A stretch of 64,000 nucleotides of DNA from Miscanthus floridulus (lineage: Eukaryota; Streptophyta; Magnoliopsida; Poales; Poaceae): contig NC_089581.1 in assembly GCF_019320115.1 (NCBI RefSeq), forward strand, positions 15,401,100-15,465,099. The letters run 5' to 3'. A program made the translations under genes and the position numbers. The notes beneath the pieces were generated by a model, which was given only the letters and a program-made list of their open reading frames with translations, did no database searches and was not told the origin of the DNA. Numbering within the stretch: position 1 is the stretch's first letter; each line of letters begins with the position of its first letter. Below, in pieces: positions 32,601 to 45,600 of the stretch.

Positions 32601-34433
32601 TTCACTATACTACAGTGGAGGAAATTCCTGCTGGTGAAGTGGTCACCGCTGGTAAGTTTCTTGTTAATGATCACCCTGCAGTTGTGCTCTTTGATTCGGG
32701 TGCTTCGCACTCCTTTGTGAGTTCTACTTTTGCATCTGAGCATAATATGAATGTGATTACAATTGTCAAGGGTGGGTATTGTATTAGTGCTGCTGGAAAT
32801 AATATCCTGACTAACCAAGTAGTTAAAGATGTAAAGCTTGAGATTGGGGATCGAGAGTTCCGTACGGATCTTGTGGTTCTACCAGGGGTAGGAATTGATA
32901 TAATCCTAGGAATGAAGTGGATGAGCGGGAATGGAGTGTTGATCGACACGTCAACCCGTGTAGTAATGTTGAGGGATCCTGTGGATAAGAAGGGTTTTCT
33001 CGTGCAGTTACCTCGTGATATCTCTATTCACAATACAGCCAATGCTACCTTAGCCAAAGCCATTAAGGATCTACCGGTTGTCTGTGAGTTTCCAGATGTC
33101 TTTCCTGATGACTTGCCTGGATTACCTCCGGACCGTGATGTAGAATTCAAGATAGAACTCATTCCGGGTACGGCTCCCATTTCTCGAAGGCCCTATCGAA
33201 TGCCGCCAAATGAGTTGGCTGAGCTGAAGAGTCAGTTGAATGAGCTATTGAAGAAAGGATTGATTCGGCCTAGTTCTTCTCCTTGGGGTTGTCCAGCTAT
33301 ATTTGTGAAGAAGAAGGACGAGTCTCTACGCATGTGTGTGGATTACCGTCCCCTAAATGCTGTTACTATCAAGAACAAGTACCCTCTTCCTCGTATCGAT
33401 ATTCTGTTTGATCAGCTCTCTAAAGCTAAGGTATTCTCCAAGATCGATTTGAGGTCTAGGCTACCATCAGATCAAAATTCGTCCTGAAGATATACCTAAG
33501 ACAGCTTTCTCTACTCGATATGGCTTGTTCGAATACCTCGTCATGTCATTTGGGTTGACAAATGCTCCGGCACACTTTATGTATCTGATGAATTCTGTAT
33601 TCATGCCGGAATTGGACAAATTTGTCGTCGTGTTCATTGATGATATCCTGGTATATTCTCAGAATGAAGAAGAGCATGCTGAACATCTGAGAATTGTTTT
33701 AACTCGGTTACGTGACAACCAGCTTTATGCTAAGTTCAGCAAGTGTGAAGTTCTGGTTGAACAAGATACCTTTTCTAGGTCATGTGTTATCTGGTGATGG
33801 AATTTCAGGTTGACCCTACGAAGGTGCAAGAAGTCCTTGAGTGGAAGGCACCTACTACGGTCACAGAAGTCGAAGCTTTCTGGGATCTGGCTGGCTATTA
33901 TCGTCGCTTTATCCCGGATTTCTCAAAAATCGCCAAGCCCATGACTCGACTACTGCAAAAAGATGAGAAGTTTGTGTGGACTCCGAAGTGTGAAGAGGCT
34001 TTCCACACTTTGCGGACCTTACTAACCTCTGCTCCTGTATTGGCACAACCTGACATCGAGAAGCCTTTTGATGTCTACTGTGACGCATGTGGCACCGGTT
34101 TGGGGTGTGTTCTTATGCAGGAAGGCCGAGTAATTGCTTATGCTTCGCGCCAGCTTCGAAAGCATGAAGTCAACTATCCTACCCATGACTTAGAACTAGC
34201 CGCAGTTGTTCATGCCCTGAAGATTTGGAGACATTACTTGCTGGGTAATGTGTGCAACATCTATACTGACCATAAAAGCCTCAAGTACATCTTTACTCAA
34301 CCCTGAGTTGAACTATGCGTCAGCGACGATGGTTAGAATTGATCAAGGACTACAACCTTCAAGTGCACTACCATCCTGGTAAGGCAAATGTTGTTGCTGA
34401 TGCCTTAAGCAGAAGGCCCATTGCAATTCCTTA
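32601..34433 (+). pseudogene. chromovirus pol: protease, reverse transcriptase, RNase H
   Basis: Aspartic protease with catalytic [12 protein letters not shown] (Asp codon at 32693). RT begins around 33110 ([20 protein letters not shown]) with [34 protein letters not shown] and the catalytic FIDD at 33633-33644. RNase H has [17 protein letters not shown] and VIAYASRQL, and the connection to integrase reads [18 protein letters not shown] near 34365-34410. Frameshifts occur near 33455, 33775 and 33810, and near 34300. Each domain is well preserved apart from the single-base shifts. Confidence 0.85.
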
Positions 34434-35935
34434 GTTAGTGAAGACTTTCATCTGTCACACCTCCTTCATCCTGTAGTACTCCACAATATCACTGTGGATT
34501 GCTCTCTTAGAAGTCGAATTATCGAACTCCAGAAGACGGATGTGGGTGTATTTCATATCAAAGCGAAAGATGAAAGAGAAAGAGGACCAAGCACTTTAAG
34601 GTCGATGACAAGGGAATTCTCTGGTTTAATGATAGGCTGGTGGTACCCAAAGATAAAGAACTTAGAAATCAAATTATGGATGAAGCCCATTCTTCAAAAT
34701 TGTCCATCCATCCTGGTAGCAGTAAAATGTATCAAGATCTCAAGCTATATTATTGGTGGACCAAGATGAAGAAAGAAATCGCAGCTTATGTGGCAAGGTG
34801 TGATAACTGTTGCAGAGTCAAGGCTATTCACATAAGGCTCGGACTAGTTGCAGCCACTATCTATTCCTGGCTGGAAGTGGGAAGAAATTAGTATGGATTT
34901 TATTGTTGGATTACCCACTACCAAAAAGGGTTGTGATTCCATCTGGGTTATCGTAGATCGTCTAACTAAATCTGCTCACTTTATTCCGGTCAAGTCTACC
35001 TATCATCCTCACAATTATGCTGAGATTTATTTTCAACAAGTGGTACGTCTCCATGGTGTACCCAAATCCATTGTTTCTGATAGAGGACCTCAGTTCACGG
35101 CTCGCTTTTGGGAGTGCTTACATCAGAATCTTGGCACTCATCTAATTCCGCAGTTCTGCCTATCATCCGCAAACATCAGGACAGACTGAGCGTGTTAATC
35201 AAATTCTTGAGGACATGCTTAGAGCTTGTCTTATCTCTTGCAAAGGCTCTTGGGAAGACTGGTTACCTCTCGCTGAATTCTCTTATAACAACAGTTATCA
35301 AGAGAGTATCAAAATGGCTCCTTTTGAAGCTCTTTATGGCCGCAAGTGTAGAACTCCTTTGAACTAGGTGGAACCCGGGGAAAGAAGATTCTATGGTATT
35401 GACTTTGTAAAAGAAGCCGAAGAGCAAGTCCGGACTATACAAAAGAATATGACTGCCGCTCAGGCTAGACAAAAGAGCTACGCTGATAAGAGAAGGAAAC
35501 CTATTGAGTTTGAAGTAGGTGACCATGTTTATCTGAAGGTATCCCCTATGAAAGGAGTCAAGCGTTTTGGAATTAAAAGGAAGCTTGAGCCTCGATATGT
35601 TGGACCCTACCGCATTATCGAGAAAAGTGGAAGAGTGGCATATAAACTCGATTTACCCCGTGAAATGGGTGCTATATTCCTGGTATTCCATGTGTCCCAG
35701 CTGAAGAAGTGTCTTCGTATTCCCGAGGAAAGAATAGCAACGAGGAAAGTCAACTTGAAATCTGATCTTTCTTATGAGGAAAAGCCCGTGCAAGTTCTGG
35801 ATACTCAAGAAAGAGTGACTCGTACACGAGTGGTTAAATTATACAAGGTAGTTTGGAGTAATCATAGTGAACGGGATGCAACCTAGGAGCGGGAAGATTA
35901 TTTAAAAGAAAACTATCCAGCTTTCTATATTAAAT
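34434..35935 (+). pseudogene. chromovirus integrase with C-terminal chromodomain
   Basis: A zinc-binding HHCC region (HSSKLSIHPG, ARCDNCCRVKA, about 34680-34830) is followed by the DDE core with ISMDFIVGLP and SDRGPQFTARFW, and then an ILEDMLRACL stretch. The C-terminal part has EVGDHVYLKVSPMKGVKRF and VFHVSQLKKCL. The chromodomain starts about 35769 (SYEEKPVQVLDTQER) and runs through KVVWSNHSERDAT. There the expected Trp codon is TAG at 35884-35886, after which EREDYLKENYPAFY continues in frame. Other shifts lie near 34890 and 35140-35190, with a stop near 35366. Chromodomains of this type steer integration to heterochromatin. In this copy it is truncated. Confidence 0.85.
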
Positions 35936-35960
35936 GGTACGCTTTCCAAATCTCGGGACG

Positions 35961-35983
35961 AGATTTTTTTTAGGGAGGAGGGC
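35961..35983 (+). promoter_or_regulatory. polypurine tract of the chromovirus
   Basis: AGGGAGGAGGGC after a T run, directly before the 3' LTR TG at 35984. Confidence 0.75.
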
Positions 35984-38900
35984 TGTAACACCCTAGGTGT
36001 TTAGGCTTCCACTAATTGCATGTCATTTCATAAACATGTGCATTAGCTATGTCATCATGTCATTATCTTTGAAACATACATATGCAACATTTTAAATTGT
36101 ATGTGTTTCATGCTTGATTGCTTAGAGTGGTAGTAGTGCAACATGTGAATGTAACATGAAATTCTCATACATGGAAACATGGCAATATGGTAAGTAATGT
36201 GGCAATTGTAAAATGGCAACAAGGTCTTGAAACAGGTGAAACATTTCATTGCAACATATGAATGGATTGCTTGTTTTACTTTATTTATCACATGTGATCT
36301 TTAGAAGTGGTAGAACAAATTGGTTAAGTGGTTGATCATGGTCTAATACACCTTAACTATACTTAGGTTACTTGTTTGGACATTGTTCATGTAGATCAAA
36401 ATGACCAAAATGCCCTCAAGTACAAGTTTGACTAGGATTGACCCTAGGAGTCTCACTGTTTGACTGTTTAAAAAGTGTAACTTAGAGTCTATGCATGTTT
36501 GAGCAACCTAAAGCAAAGTGGTAGGAAATTTTATAAGGAACAAAAGTTATTTTGTGACCAACTCATGGAAATGTGCACAACATGCTCTAAAGGGTCCCAC
36601 AAGCCAGTTTTGGGGTTTGAATCCACACTTAGAATTTTTCTAAGTATGAAACTGAGTTTTCAGTTTTATGAACTCAGCTTTGGCATAAATTTTCTCTCTT
36701 TACGTTGCAAATTAGACTTTAGTCTCTAAGGAGTTTTGTAGCTGGTACATAGGGCTTAAACTTTTGTTTAGGAAGTATGCGCTACTGAGCTATGGTTTAG
36801 GAGTTTGATCGACGCCAAATCTCTCCGTCAGTCGACTGATCGCGCGTCTGATGGCTGTCTCCGCCGGGCCGAGTGGCCGACCGGCCTCAGGCCGTCGCTG
36901 CCGCGTGGACACGCCGTGGAGGCCGTACGCCGGCGCTGGCCCCACTAGCCAGGCCAGGGCGCGCCTCAAGTACGCCACGGCGCCCCCAGCTCACCCACCT
37001 CCATTTCCTTTTCCCTCTTCTTCACCGTGCAAGCCGAGGCGGAGGAACGCGCTGCCATCGCCGCCGCGCGCTTCGTCGAGCTCGCGTGCGCTCGTCACCG
37101 CGCCTCGCCTCGTTCCATCTCGCCCACGGCTTCACCGTCTTACCCTCGACCTCGTCCACCTCATCGTTGAGCCGGAAAGTCAAGGTTGAGGCCACATTTC
37201 CTCTTCCTCCGCGGCGGAGCGCCATTACCGCTGTGAGCTCCGACGAGCTTCCACGAGCTCACCTCCGCACCTCAGCTCCCTCCTCTCTTGTCTTTTCATT
37301 CCCTAGGACACGGTGATGCGCGTTTTGAGCCTAGACCGCTTGCTACCGACCGGAGATGGCCGGCGTACCGCCGAGCCCCTCCGCCGTGCCGCCATGGCCG
37401 ACGGCGACCCTGCTCCACTCAACCCTAGGTCTCATAAGGGCTACCTTTAGACGCGGCTTGGCGCAAGGAACGCGTAGGTGACGACCTTCTCACCGGTGAT
37501 CTCGCCGCCGGCGAGAAAACGCCGGCCGAGCCACTCCTCTGCCCTGCTGCGGCTGACGCTGGGGACCCGGCTGTCAGGGCCAAGCGCTGCGAGCGGGCCG
37601 GGCCAAGCCGGTCAGGCCGCGCGCGGGTCAGCAGGCCGGCCCAGCAGTAAAGTTTCATTTTTGTTTTTGTTTTTCTTTATTTTACAGATTTACATATGAA
37701 TTTGTAAAATGTATATCTCAAGTTCTAGGGATCTAAATGATGTGCTTCAATTTTTGTAGTGTTCTTTGTGAAGTCTAGTATTTAACAAAAATATTATATG
37801 AGCACATGTTTTAGAAAATTTGGATGAATTAAATAGGAGTTTGAAATGTGTTTTTAGAAGCATGCAAACTTGTTTGAATTTTATCTTGAGTTTCTGTGGT
37901 CCAAAAATTATGAAATTTTGTGGGTCCTCTATTCTGGTTTATTAGAAGCTCTGGTAAAAATTTCAGAGCTAGTGCATGTGTAGTTTTTAAGTTATAGAAT
38001 TTCCTTTTATTAATAGGTGGATCTTGTGTGAATTTTCATAATTTTTCTATAGATCCAGTGAAGGTGAAATTTTATGGGTACTATTATTATGCTATAATGA
38101 TGCTAGGAAAAATGTGAAATCTGTTGCTTGACACTTTTCATTAGGATTTCTTAATTATGCCATTTTAAGCTAGTATGCCTTATCATTTTTGTGTAGACTG
38201 TTATACTTACTCAATGGCTTTGAAATTTTTATGGTAGTCTATGTGAAGCATGAGATAGCTACTGTAATTTTTGTAGATTTTTATGAATAGTTTTAATATA
38301 TATTGCTTAAATCACCTAATTAACTAAATAAATTGGAAAGGGATATTAAATAATTTATTCAGAAGTTGGCACTATACTTTCTGATGTTTCTTAGGTATGA
38401 AAAACAAGTTGGTAAACTTTGTTTGGTCAAATTGGGCTTTTGCATCATCATTAATAATTAAGTTAGTAAACCTGTCAATTCTGGACAGATTCTAGATTTT
38501 CTGGAATTGGAGTTGGTCAACTTCAGAATCATGCTTTGATGTTTACAAATGAATTGTAGAGAATTTCATAAGCTTTCCAGGAATGTCCTCTTGCAAGTCA
38601 ATTTGGAGTTATAGAACTCTAGGTTATGATAGAATTAAGTTACTACTTGTTGCATATGAAGCTTTTAACTGCTATTTAAGTATGTCTTTACTATTCTAAG
38701 TTCATGGTACTGTTCCCTAGGTGTTAGGCCTTTAACTGAAGATGAGCATCTTTATCTTAGGTTATGCAAATTAGGTAAGTTGCTCTTGTTATGTAAGTTA
38801 AGTTAGATACATGCTTAAAGTGATTTGAATAGAGCTAATTACTCGGTAAACGAGTGTCCAGTGATGTTTTCATAAACACCCATTGTGATCCATTCATCAT

Positions 38901-40616
38901 GAGCATCATAGTCATTACCTTATGCATCCATGATATTTATCTCTTGCATCGGCATGCAATAGGTGTACCGGAAGGAGTAACCCTGCTGGAATTCGAGGAA
39001 CTGAACGAGCAGCAGCAGCCGACACCAGGAAGTTCAGGAGGAGCAGCCTTCAGGAGAAGTGCCAGACGAGGTCGCCGTTGAGTGCCCTGACCACCGTCCT
39101 TGCAACTTTGTGAAAGGCAAGCCCCGGAGCATATTAAGCCTCCTATTTTCCGAACTGCAGTTACAGTATTATTATTACATATATTGTTGCATTAAGTTTA
39201 GGTGTTGGATGCAAACACTTGCTGCATTGGTTACCTATTCCTTGTCCAGATATTGTTACCCTGAATCCTATGTAGCTCAGGCTCGAGTAGTGCTTAGCCC
39301 TGCTTAACGCGGTAGAAGTCGGGTGATTTCCTGTCACCTGCGAGATATAGGAAGATACATGTGGCACTGGTTGGCTATATTTGCTATCGTGGAAAAGAAC
39401 CAGTCTTAATTTGAAATGAAGACCGGACGGAGGCTTGCCGGTTTGCAGTGACTCCGTCTGTGTCGATTAAGGACTGGATCTTGGAGCCTTTCCTGTTCAT
39501 GTTGAACGCATGCCTCTCTCTTAGTTGGCCGGCCTGAAGACCGACCGCGAAGCCGAGTAGCTCACCTCAGGCCGGGAGTCGATAAGTATAAAGTGCGCCT
39601 CGGAAGGGAGCCGTAGGCGTGAGTCCAAGGGCAGGTGATTTAAAAGTCCTGATCGTCCTGGCAGAAGGGTAATCCCTGAGAGTGCTGGCGCTGATCGAAC
39701 CCGCGAATTTGGTTCCTGAGATGTTCCAAAGGTGACCCACGGCTACCCTTGCAAAGTATGCCAGGGTGAGAGTTAGGAATACCCCCTCAGCTGAGTTGTA
39801 ATTCGATTCGAAGTCGCCGTCTCTCCCGGTTAGTGAGAACTTGACGGGCTTATCTCCAATGTAGATACACTTAATAACATAATGGTTCGGAAATGATGAT
39901 ATGATGATGACAGCCTTATTATACCTGCTATGGTTAATATTGTTTGCTCCTAATAAGTGAGTGCTCTAGTACAGGTGCTAATCTAGTGGACAGGTAAATA
40001 ATGATAAGCTTGATGCTAAGTTTAAATTGGTTACTATAATCTTAAGCTCTTTTATGCAACTGTGTCAAGCTAGCCCACCTGAAAAAGCCTTGCATGATCC
40101 TTGGTGTCTTTTATTTCTGGTTTTAGACGGGTAAGTCTAGCTGAGTACCTTCTCGTACTCAGGGTTTATTTCCCACCTGTTGCAGATGACCAGTTCTACT
40201 TTGGTTGCTGCAAGTACTGCCTTCTCCCTGCTGGGGATGAAGACTAGACCGTTGGGCACGGTCTCTACCAGTTCTCGTACCTGATAATGCTTTTGTGGGA
40301 CATGACTCTGATCTTGGCAATGTATTTGAAAACTATGATGTTTTGTACTAAACTATGTTGCTTCCGCACACTCAAACTTGGTTTGTAATATTTATTTGAA
40401 CTCTGATGGATGTAATCCGAATGCTACTTATGAAATGTTGTAACGGATGATGTGTTGTGTTGAATCATTACGATCTTGGTTTGTATGTCGAGAGTTGGTT
40501 GAAATCCTTCGTGATTTCCGGACTACCGGGATTATGAGAGCTTAAGTACAGGAATTTGATCGCTTCGGTGATTGTTTTTGTACTTACGTTCTTATGATTT
40601 GGTCGGTTCTGTTACA
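35984..40616 (+). repeat. 3' LTR of the chromovirus (4,633 bp)
   Basis: Collinear with 25192-29825 and almost the same length. Differences are scattered single bases and one-base indels. Ends TCTGTTACA. Confidence 0.9.
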
Positions 40617-41108
40617 GCACTAGGCCGCACCAAACTGCCATATATTTTCTTTAGACAAGTGGTGTAATATATAAACATATACCTCATGTATCCTGATATG
40701 TGCGTGGTGGGCCGAAGGTTAACTAGGTGGGGGCGAACGAGAGCCTAATAATTATCGGTGAAAGATTCAGGACCTACTCCGTAAATAAATCTTTAGCCGG
40801 TCCATAGTTCTCTCTTAGCTCTAACTATCGCAAATGTAGTCACATCTGACCAATTGAACGATGCGAGGAAAGTATGGAAAGAATGCACACATGAGGCTTG
40901 GCTGCAAAAACATATGCAGTGGCTTTTCTGAGAAAGGAAAAGCAAGGGATGAAAGCAACTTGTCAAGAGCAGAAGGAACGGAAACGAGGTCATGGTAAAT
41001 AAGAAAAGGAAAATGATTCAAATCCCCCCCCCCCCCCCCCCCCCCCCCAATTTGACATATGTTTGAGTAACTCTCTGAACTAAATTTTGGTTCAATCTAT
41101 GTAATCTA
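40617..41108. other. intergenic DNA with poly(C)
   Basis: No gene recognised. C25 at 41024-41048 is the only striking feature. Confidence 0.4.
41024..41048. repeat. C25 homopolymer
   Basis: Twenty-five consecutive C. Length may be unreliable. Confidence 0.9.
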
Positions 41109-41550
41109 CTCCCTCAGCTACTTTAGTAGGTCTAATGTATCCTGTAATAAGAAATTTCATTTATGTTTCTCCATGTATAAGTTGATTTTTAAGTTAAAAC
41201 TTGTTAGAGTGATACCAGACTCCATGTATTAGTTATGTTTAAGAATCACATTTGAATTTTTGGTATTGTCCTATTTTTTTTATATTGGCTAATTTGTTAT
41301 TATATGTTCTCATGTTGTCATCGGTCAAAATAAAAACAAAAAATTCATAGTGAATATTTTAACAAAAAAAATTTGTGTTCATTATACCTTGCATTTGTTT
41401 TGCTTAAAATTCAATTGTACGTGGATAAACAAAAAAGATAAAGTTTATTAACAAGTAAACTAAACCAACTAAAATACTTGGAGATAGTAAATCAAACAAA
41501 AATTTGGTCTACGGGGTTAACTGGACACATAGCTAGACTTCTTGGGGGAG
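41109..41550. mobile_element. Stowaway-like MITE (c), about 442 bp
   Basis: Flanked by TA (41107-41108 and 41551-41552). Ends CTCCCTCAGCTACTT and ACTTCTTGGGGGAG are imperfect inverted repeats. AT-rich interior without coding sequence. Confidence 0.5.
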
Positions 41551-41796
41551 TAATTTAGACTTTTTGCATTGGGTGTCTAATGGTCTCAAAACTTCAGTAT
41601 CTAGCCGCAACTATTCATTTCGTATGGGTACGCGACGGTTGCTCCCTCCGTTTTGTTTTCGGATCTCCACCATCGGCGATCCTGAAGGCGATTCGATCCC
41701 TCCTCCAGTCTAGGACGTCTCACCGGCGTTCTGGGCCTGCGCCGCCGCTAGTCACTCTGACTACGACGTACACGCCCCGCCACCGGCCCTCAATCG

Positions 41797-42632
41797 GTGT
41801 CGGCCACCGCATATCGCCGGTTAGCCGTCGTGGATGTTGATAGGGACGGGAAAGCCAGCGGGGCGTTTTTATGGGCCAAGGTGGAAATTGAGATCGATAA
41901 GCCTCTACGCCATGGGGTTCTACTTCGAACAGGCAGGTTGGAGGAACCAAAATGGTTCGAAGCGCAGTATGAAAGGTTGCCCTTTTACTGCTTTGCATGT
42001 TGCATCATGGGTCATCCTGAGCTAGAGTGCCCCCAGCAGGTGCACAGGAATGAGTTGGGAAAGCTACCATATGATATCCAACTGAGAGCTCCAGAGGAAC
42101 GTCGAAGGTGAGTGCAGTCCTTCTCTGAGGCTGCGGCGGAATCCTTTGGAAGCGGCTCTTCTACAGGTTCGCGCCCACCCCGAGCTCCACGTGGGGGGTG
42201 CATGGGTTAAGGGGTGAAGGTGGGTCCTGCCACTCTTGTTCAAATCCATTGGATGATGAAGAGGATCAAGAGGTTCAGTCACCTCTAAAGGCGCCCTAGG
42301 AAGCTCCTGAACATGTGCAAAATACTGAACGTGGCCGGGCTGGCAGGAAGCTGGACATGGACGGCGCTGATAACGCTAGGATTCCAGACAGGAAGCGGAA
42401 TTCCAAGTGGTCTGGGCCTGAATTGCAAACCCCAGACCTAAATGTGCTGGTGGGGTCGAATGCTATTGTCCCCATCGGCCTAGTGAACTCAAGAGTGTCC
42501 CAATTGGATTCGAGCGCTGAGAGTACTGGTGGGAGTCTAGAGGAGACTCTAAAGAAACAAAGGAGGGATAGTCTCACAAACAACGCACGATCGGCGGCGG
42601 CTGCGATTGACAGTCCCCGCCGGGCAAAATAA
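41797..42632 (+). pseudogene. LINE ORF1 remnant
   Basis: Reads VDVDRDGKASGAFLWAKVE and RHGVLLRTGRLEEPKWFE, followed by a CCHC knuckle CFACCIMGHPELEC at 41989-42030 and LGKLPYDIQLRAPEERRR, ending in TGA at 42109-42111. A later frame (42315-42632) looks like the polar C-terminal part. Plant LINE ORF1 proteins start with a larger RNA-binding domain (DUF4283 type). Here only its end is visible. Confidence 0.7.
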
Positions 42633-42635
42633 AAA

Positions 42636-45600
42636 TCTTATGTTTGAACTTCTGGGGAACCCGAGGCAGTTCGTGAGTTACGTAGCTTGTGTGAGCTACA
42701 TCGCCCGTGGTTGGTGTTTTTATCAGAAACAAGGTATTTCAGTAATAATGTGGATGGCCTGGTGATGACCCTGAATATGTCAGGGGGATATGGCGTTGGC
42801 TGTTTCGGTAGGGGGCGGCCTAGCACTCTTGTGGGCCCAAGATGTCGAGGTGAAACTTGAGAGCTGTGACAAACTCCATGTAGACGTCACGGTTCATCAG
42901 TCGTATGCACCAGGAAGAGCTTGGCGTTTCACTGGCTTTTTTGGTGAGGCTAGACGTGATCTGAGGGATAGAAGTTGGGATTTGCTCAAACTCCTTAACT
43001 CGAGCAACAATCTTCTATGGCTATGCGCAGGTGATTTCAATGAAGTACTACATGTGAGTGAGAAAATTGGTGGTCAAGGGCGTTCGGAAAGCCAGATGGA
43101 AGGCTTTCGGGAGGCGGTGGAATACTGTGGTTTCTCAGACCTGGGTTATATTGGGCTTCTGAACACGTGGGACAATAGGCAACCAGACAGCACTAATGTT
43201 AAATGTCGCCTGGATAGAGGTCTGGCAAACTCCGAGTTTCTGAACCTCTTTCAGTCGGCCAAGGTCTGGCACGTGCAGACAACGGAATCGGATCACTGCT
43301 GCTTGGTTCTAGAATGCCTTCAGCATAGCGGGGTGAGAAGGAGAAAACGCATGTTTCGCTATGAAAATATGTGGCGCCGTGAATCTTCTTATACTCGAAT
43401 GGTGGAAACGGCCTAGGGTAGACTGGACAATCCAACGAACTTGTCACAGCTATCGTCGCAGCTTGAGGGGGTGATGGGTACAATGAAGGTTTGGGAGAAG
43501 TCCAGTTTTGGTTCAGTGCGTCAGGAACTGAAGAGGCTACGCCGGGAGTTGGAGTCAGTCAGGCGCTCATCCGTGCTCTCAGGGCCAACACGGTGCAAAA
43601 GATAGTTGATGGCTCGGCTGTTAGAGCTCTTAACAAGGGAAGAAGTGATGGAGAAGCAGCATTCTAGGATTGAATGGCTGCGAGAAGGGGATCGTAACAC
43701 CTCTTTCTTCCAAGCAAGATCCAAGGAGAGAGTACACATCAATCGGATTTCTATGCTTAGGAGGGATGATGGCTCCATTGCAACTAACCAAGAGGCGCTG
43801 GAATCAACTTCCTTGGAATTCTATTCAAAATTATTCACTAGGCAGGAAGCACTCGATCCAGGACCAGTTCTAGCTTGCGTCAAAGAAAAAGGTTACTCTA
43901 GAGATGAATGATGACCTTTAGAAACCATATACGGCGGAAGAGGTTCGAAGAGCGCTGTTTATGATGGGAGCTAATAAGCCCCCCCGGTCCGGATGGGCTG
44001 ACAGCGGGTTTCTATCAGTTCCACTAGAATATTTTGGGACCGGGTGTAACAGCGGCAGTGCTGGATTTCTTGAATGGGGTGAAATACCAGACTCAATTAA
44101 TAGCACAACTCTAGTGCTAATCCCAAAGGTTAAAACTCCACAGGAGATGAAGCAATTCCGGCCAATCTCCCTTTGCAACGTAATATATAAAATATGCTCA
44201 AAGGTGGTGGCCAATCGCCTCCGGGTGCATCTCGATGATGTTATATCAAAGGAGCAAAGTGCCTTTGTCCCTGGCAGACTGATTACCGACAACGTGCTTG
44301 TGGCCTATGAGTGCACACATTATCTGCAGAGGAAGAAAGGAAAGGTCGAGACTTGTGCAGTTAAGCTCGACATGGAAAAGGCATATGATCGTGTTGAGTG
44401 GGACTATCTCAAGGGAATTATGCTCAAACCAGGGTTCCATGAGAATTTTGTTTCACTTGTGATGAGGTGCGTGACATCGGTTTCATTTTTAATTAAAGTT
44501 AATGGTGTTCTCTCATATGCTTTCAGCCCCACTAGAGGATTACGGCAAGGAGACCCCATCTCGTCATATTTGTTCCTGCTGTGCGTAGAGGGCTTGTCTT
44601 CTTTGTTGAAATATGTTGGTCCAGTGCATTTATCCAGAGGTGTCCGCGTGGGCATCCACGCTCCATGGGTATCGCACCTTCTTTTTGCGGACGATTGTAT
44701 AGTCTTTTCTAAAGCGTCGCAAAGAGGGGCCGCCAGACTTCAAGAGATCCTAGATACTTATAGCCGGGGATCGGGACAAAAAGTTAACAGAGATAAATCA
44801 GCTGTCTTTTTTAGTAAAAATGCCTAGATGAAGTGAAGGAGTTGGTTCGGCATGAGCTGCATATAGATACAGAAGCACTCTCGGACAAATACTTGGGCCT
44901 ACCTACTGCACTAGGCCGATCTACTTCAGAAGCTTTTCAGTTCTTGCCGATAAGAATTAAGCAGGTAGTGGGTTCTTGGAGTGGCAGACATGCGAGCAGT
45001 GCAGAAAGAGAAATCCTTCTAAAACCGGTGGCACAGGCAGTCCCTACATATTTGATGAGCTGCTTCCTCCTCTCAAAAACTACTTGTAAGAAGATGAGAT
45101 CCACAATTGCTAATTATTGGTGGGGCGGTTCTGCGGATAACCGTCGGATACATTGGCTGCGATGGGAGGGCTTGACCCAGCACAAATCAGTAGCGGGCAT
45201 GGGTTGCACCTCTTCAATGAAGCTATGCTGGGAAACAAGGGTGGCGCTTGATCACTCGGCTCGACAGTCTTTGTGCTAGGGTCCTCAAAGGCCGATACTT
45301 TCATGATGGAAATTTTCTTGATAGTACACGAAAGAAGCATGCAAGCCATACTTGGAGAGCCATCCTAGCCGAAAGAGAAGTTCTGGAGAAGGGTTTGATC
45401 AGAAGAATTGGTGATGGAACATCTACAAATATTTGGCAACATAGATGGACCCCCTACATTTTTGGGCTAAACCGTTGACGCCCAGTGATGGACAGGAGGT
45501 TACTTTGGTCTCTAATCTCCTGAATGACACAGGGCAATGGAATGAGGAGCTGATCAGGGAGGTCTTCTTTCTGGTTGATGCTAATGCCATACTACGATCC

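Larger units (their letters stand above)
25192..40616 (+). mobile_element. Tekay/Del-type Ty3-gypsy chromovirus, 15.4 kb, both LTRs
   Basis: Two 4.63-kb LTRs flank an interior with PBS, an extra H3-tail-like ORF, gag, protease, RT, RNase H, integrase with chromodomain, and PPT. Very long LTRs plus an integrase chromodomain fit the Tekay (Del) clade. By eye the LTRs differ at only one to two positions per 100, so insertion is recent. Yet gag-pol has several frameshifts and stops. A clean target duplication was not found: the left flank ends GCACATC and the right flank begins GCACTAG. Confidence 0.9.

Noticed and set aside
25185..40621. GCAC as target duplication of the chromovirus
   Set aside because: GCAC is adjacent to the right LTR end but three bases away from the left end, so it is not a proper flanking duplication.
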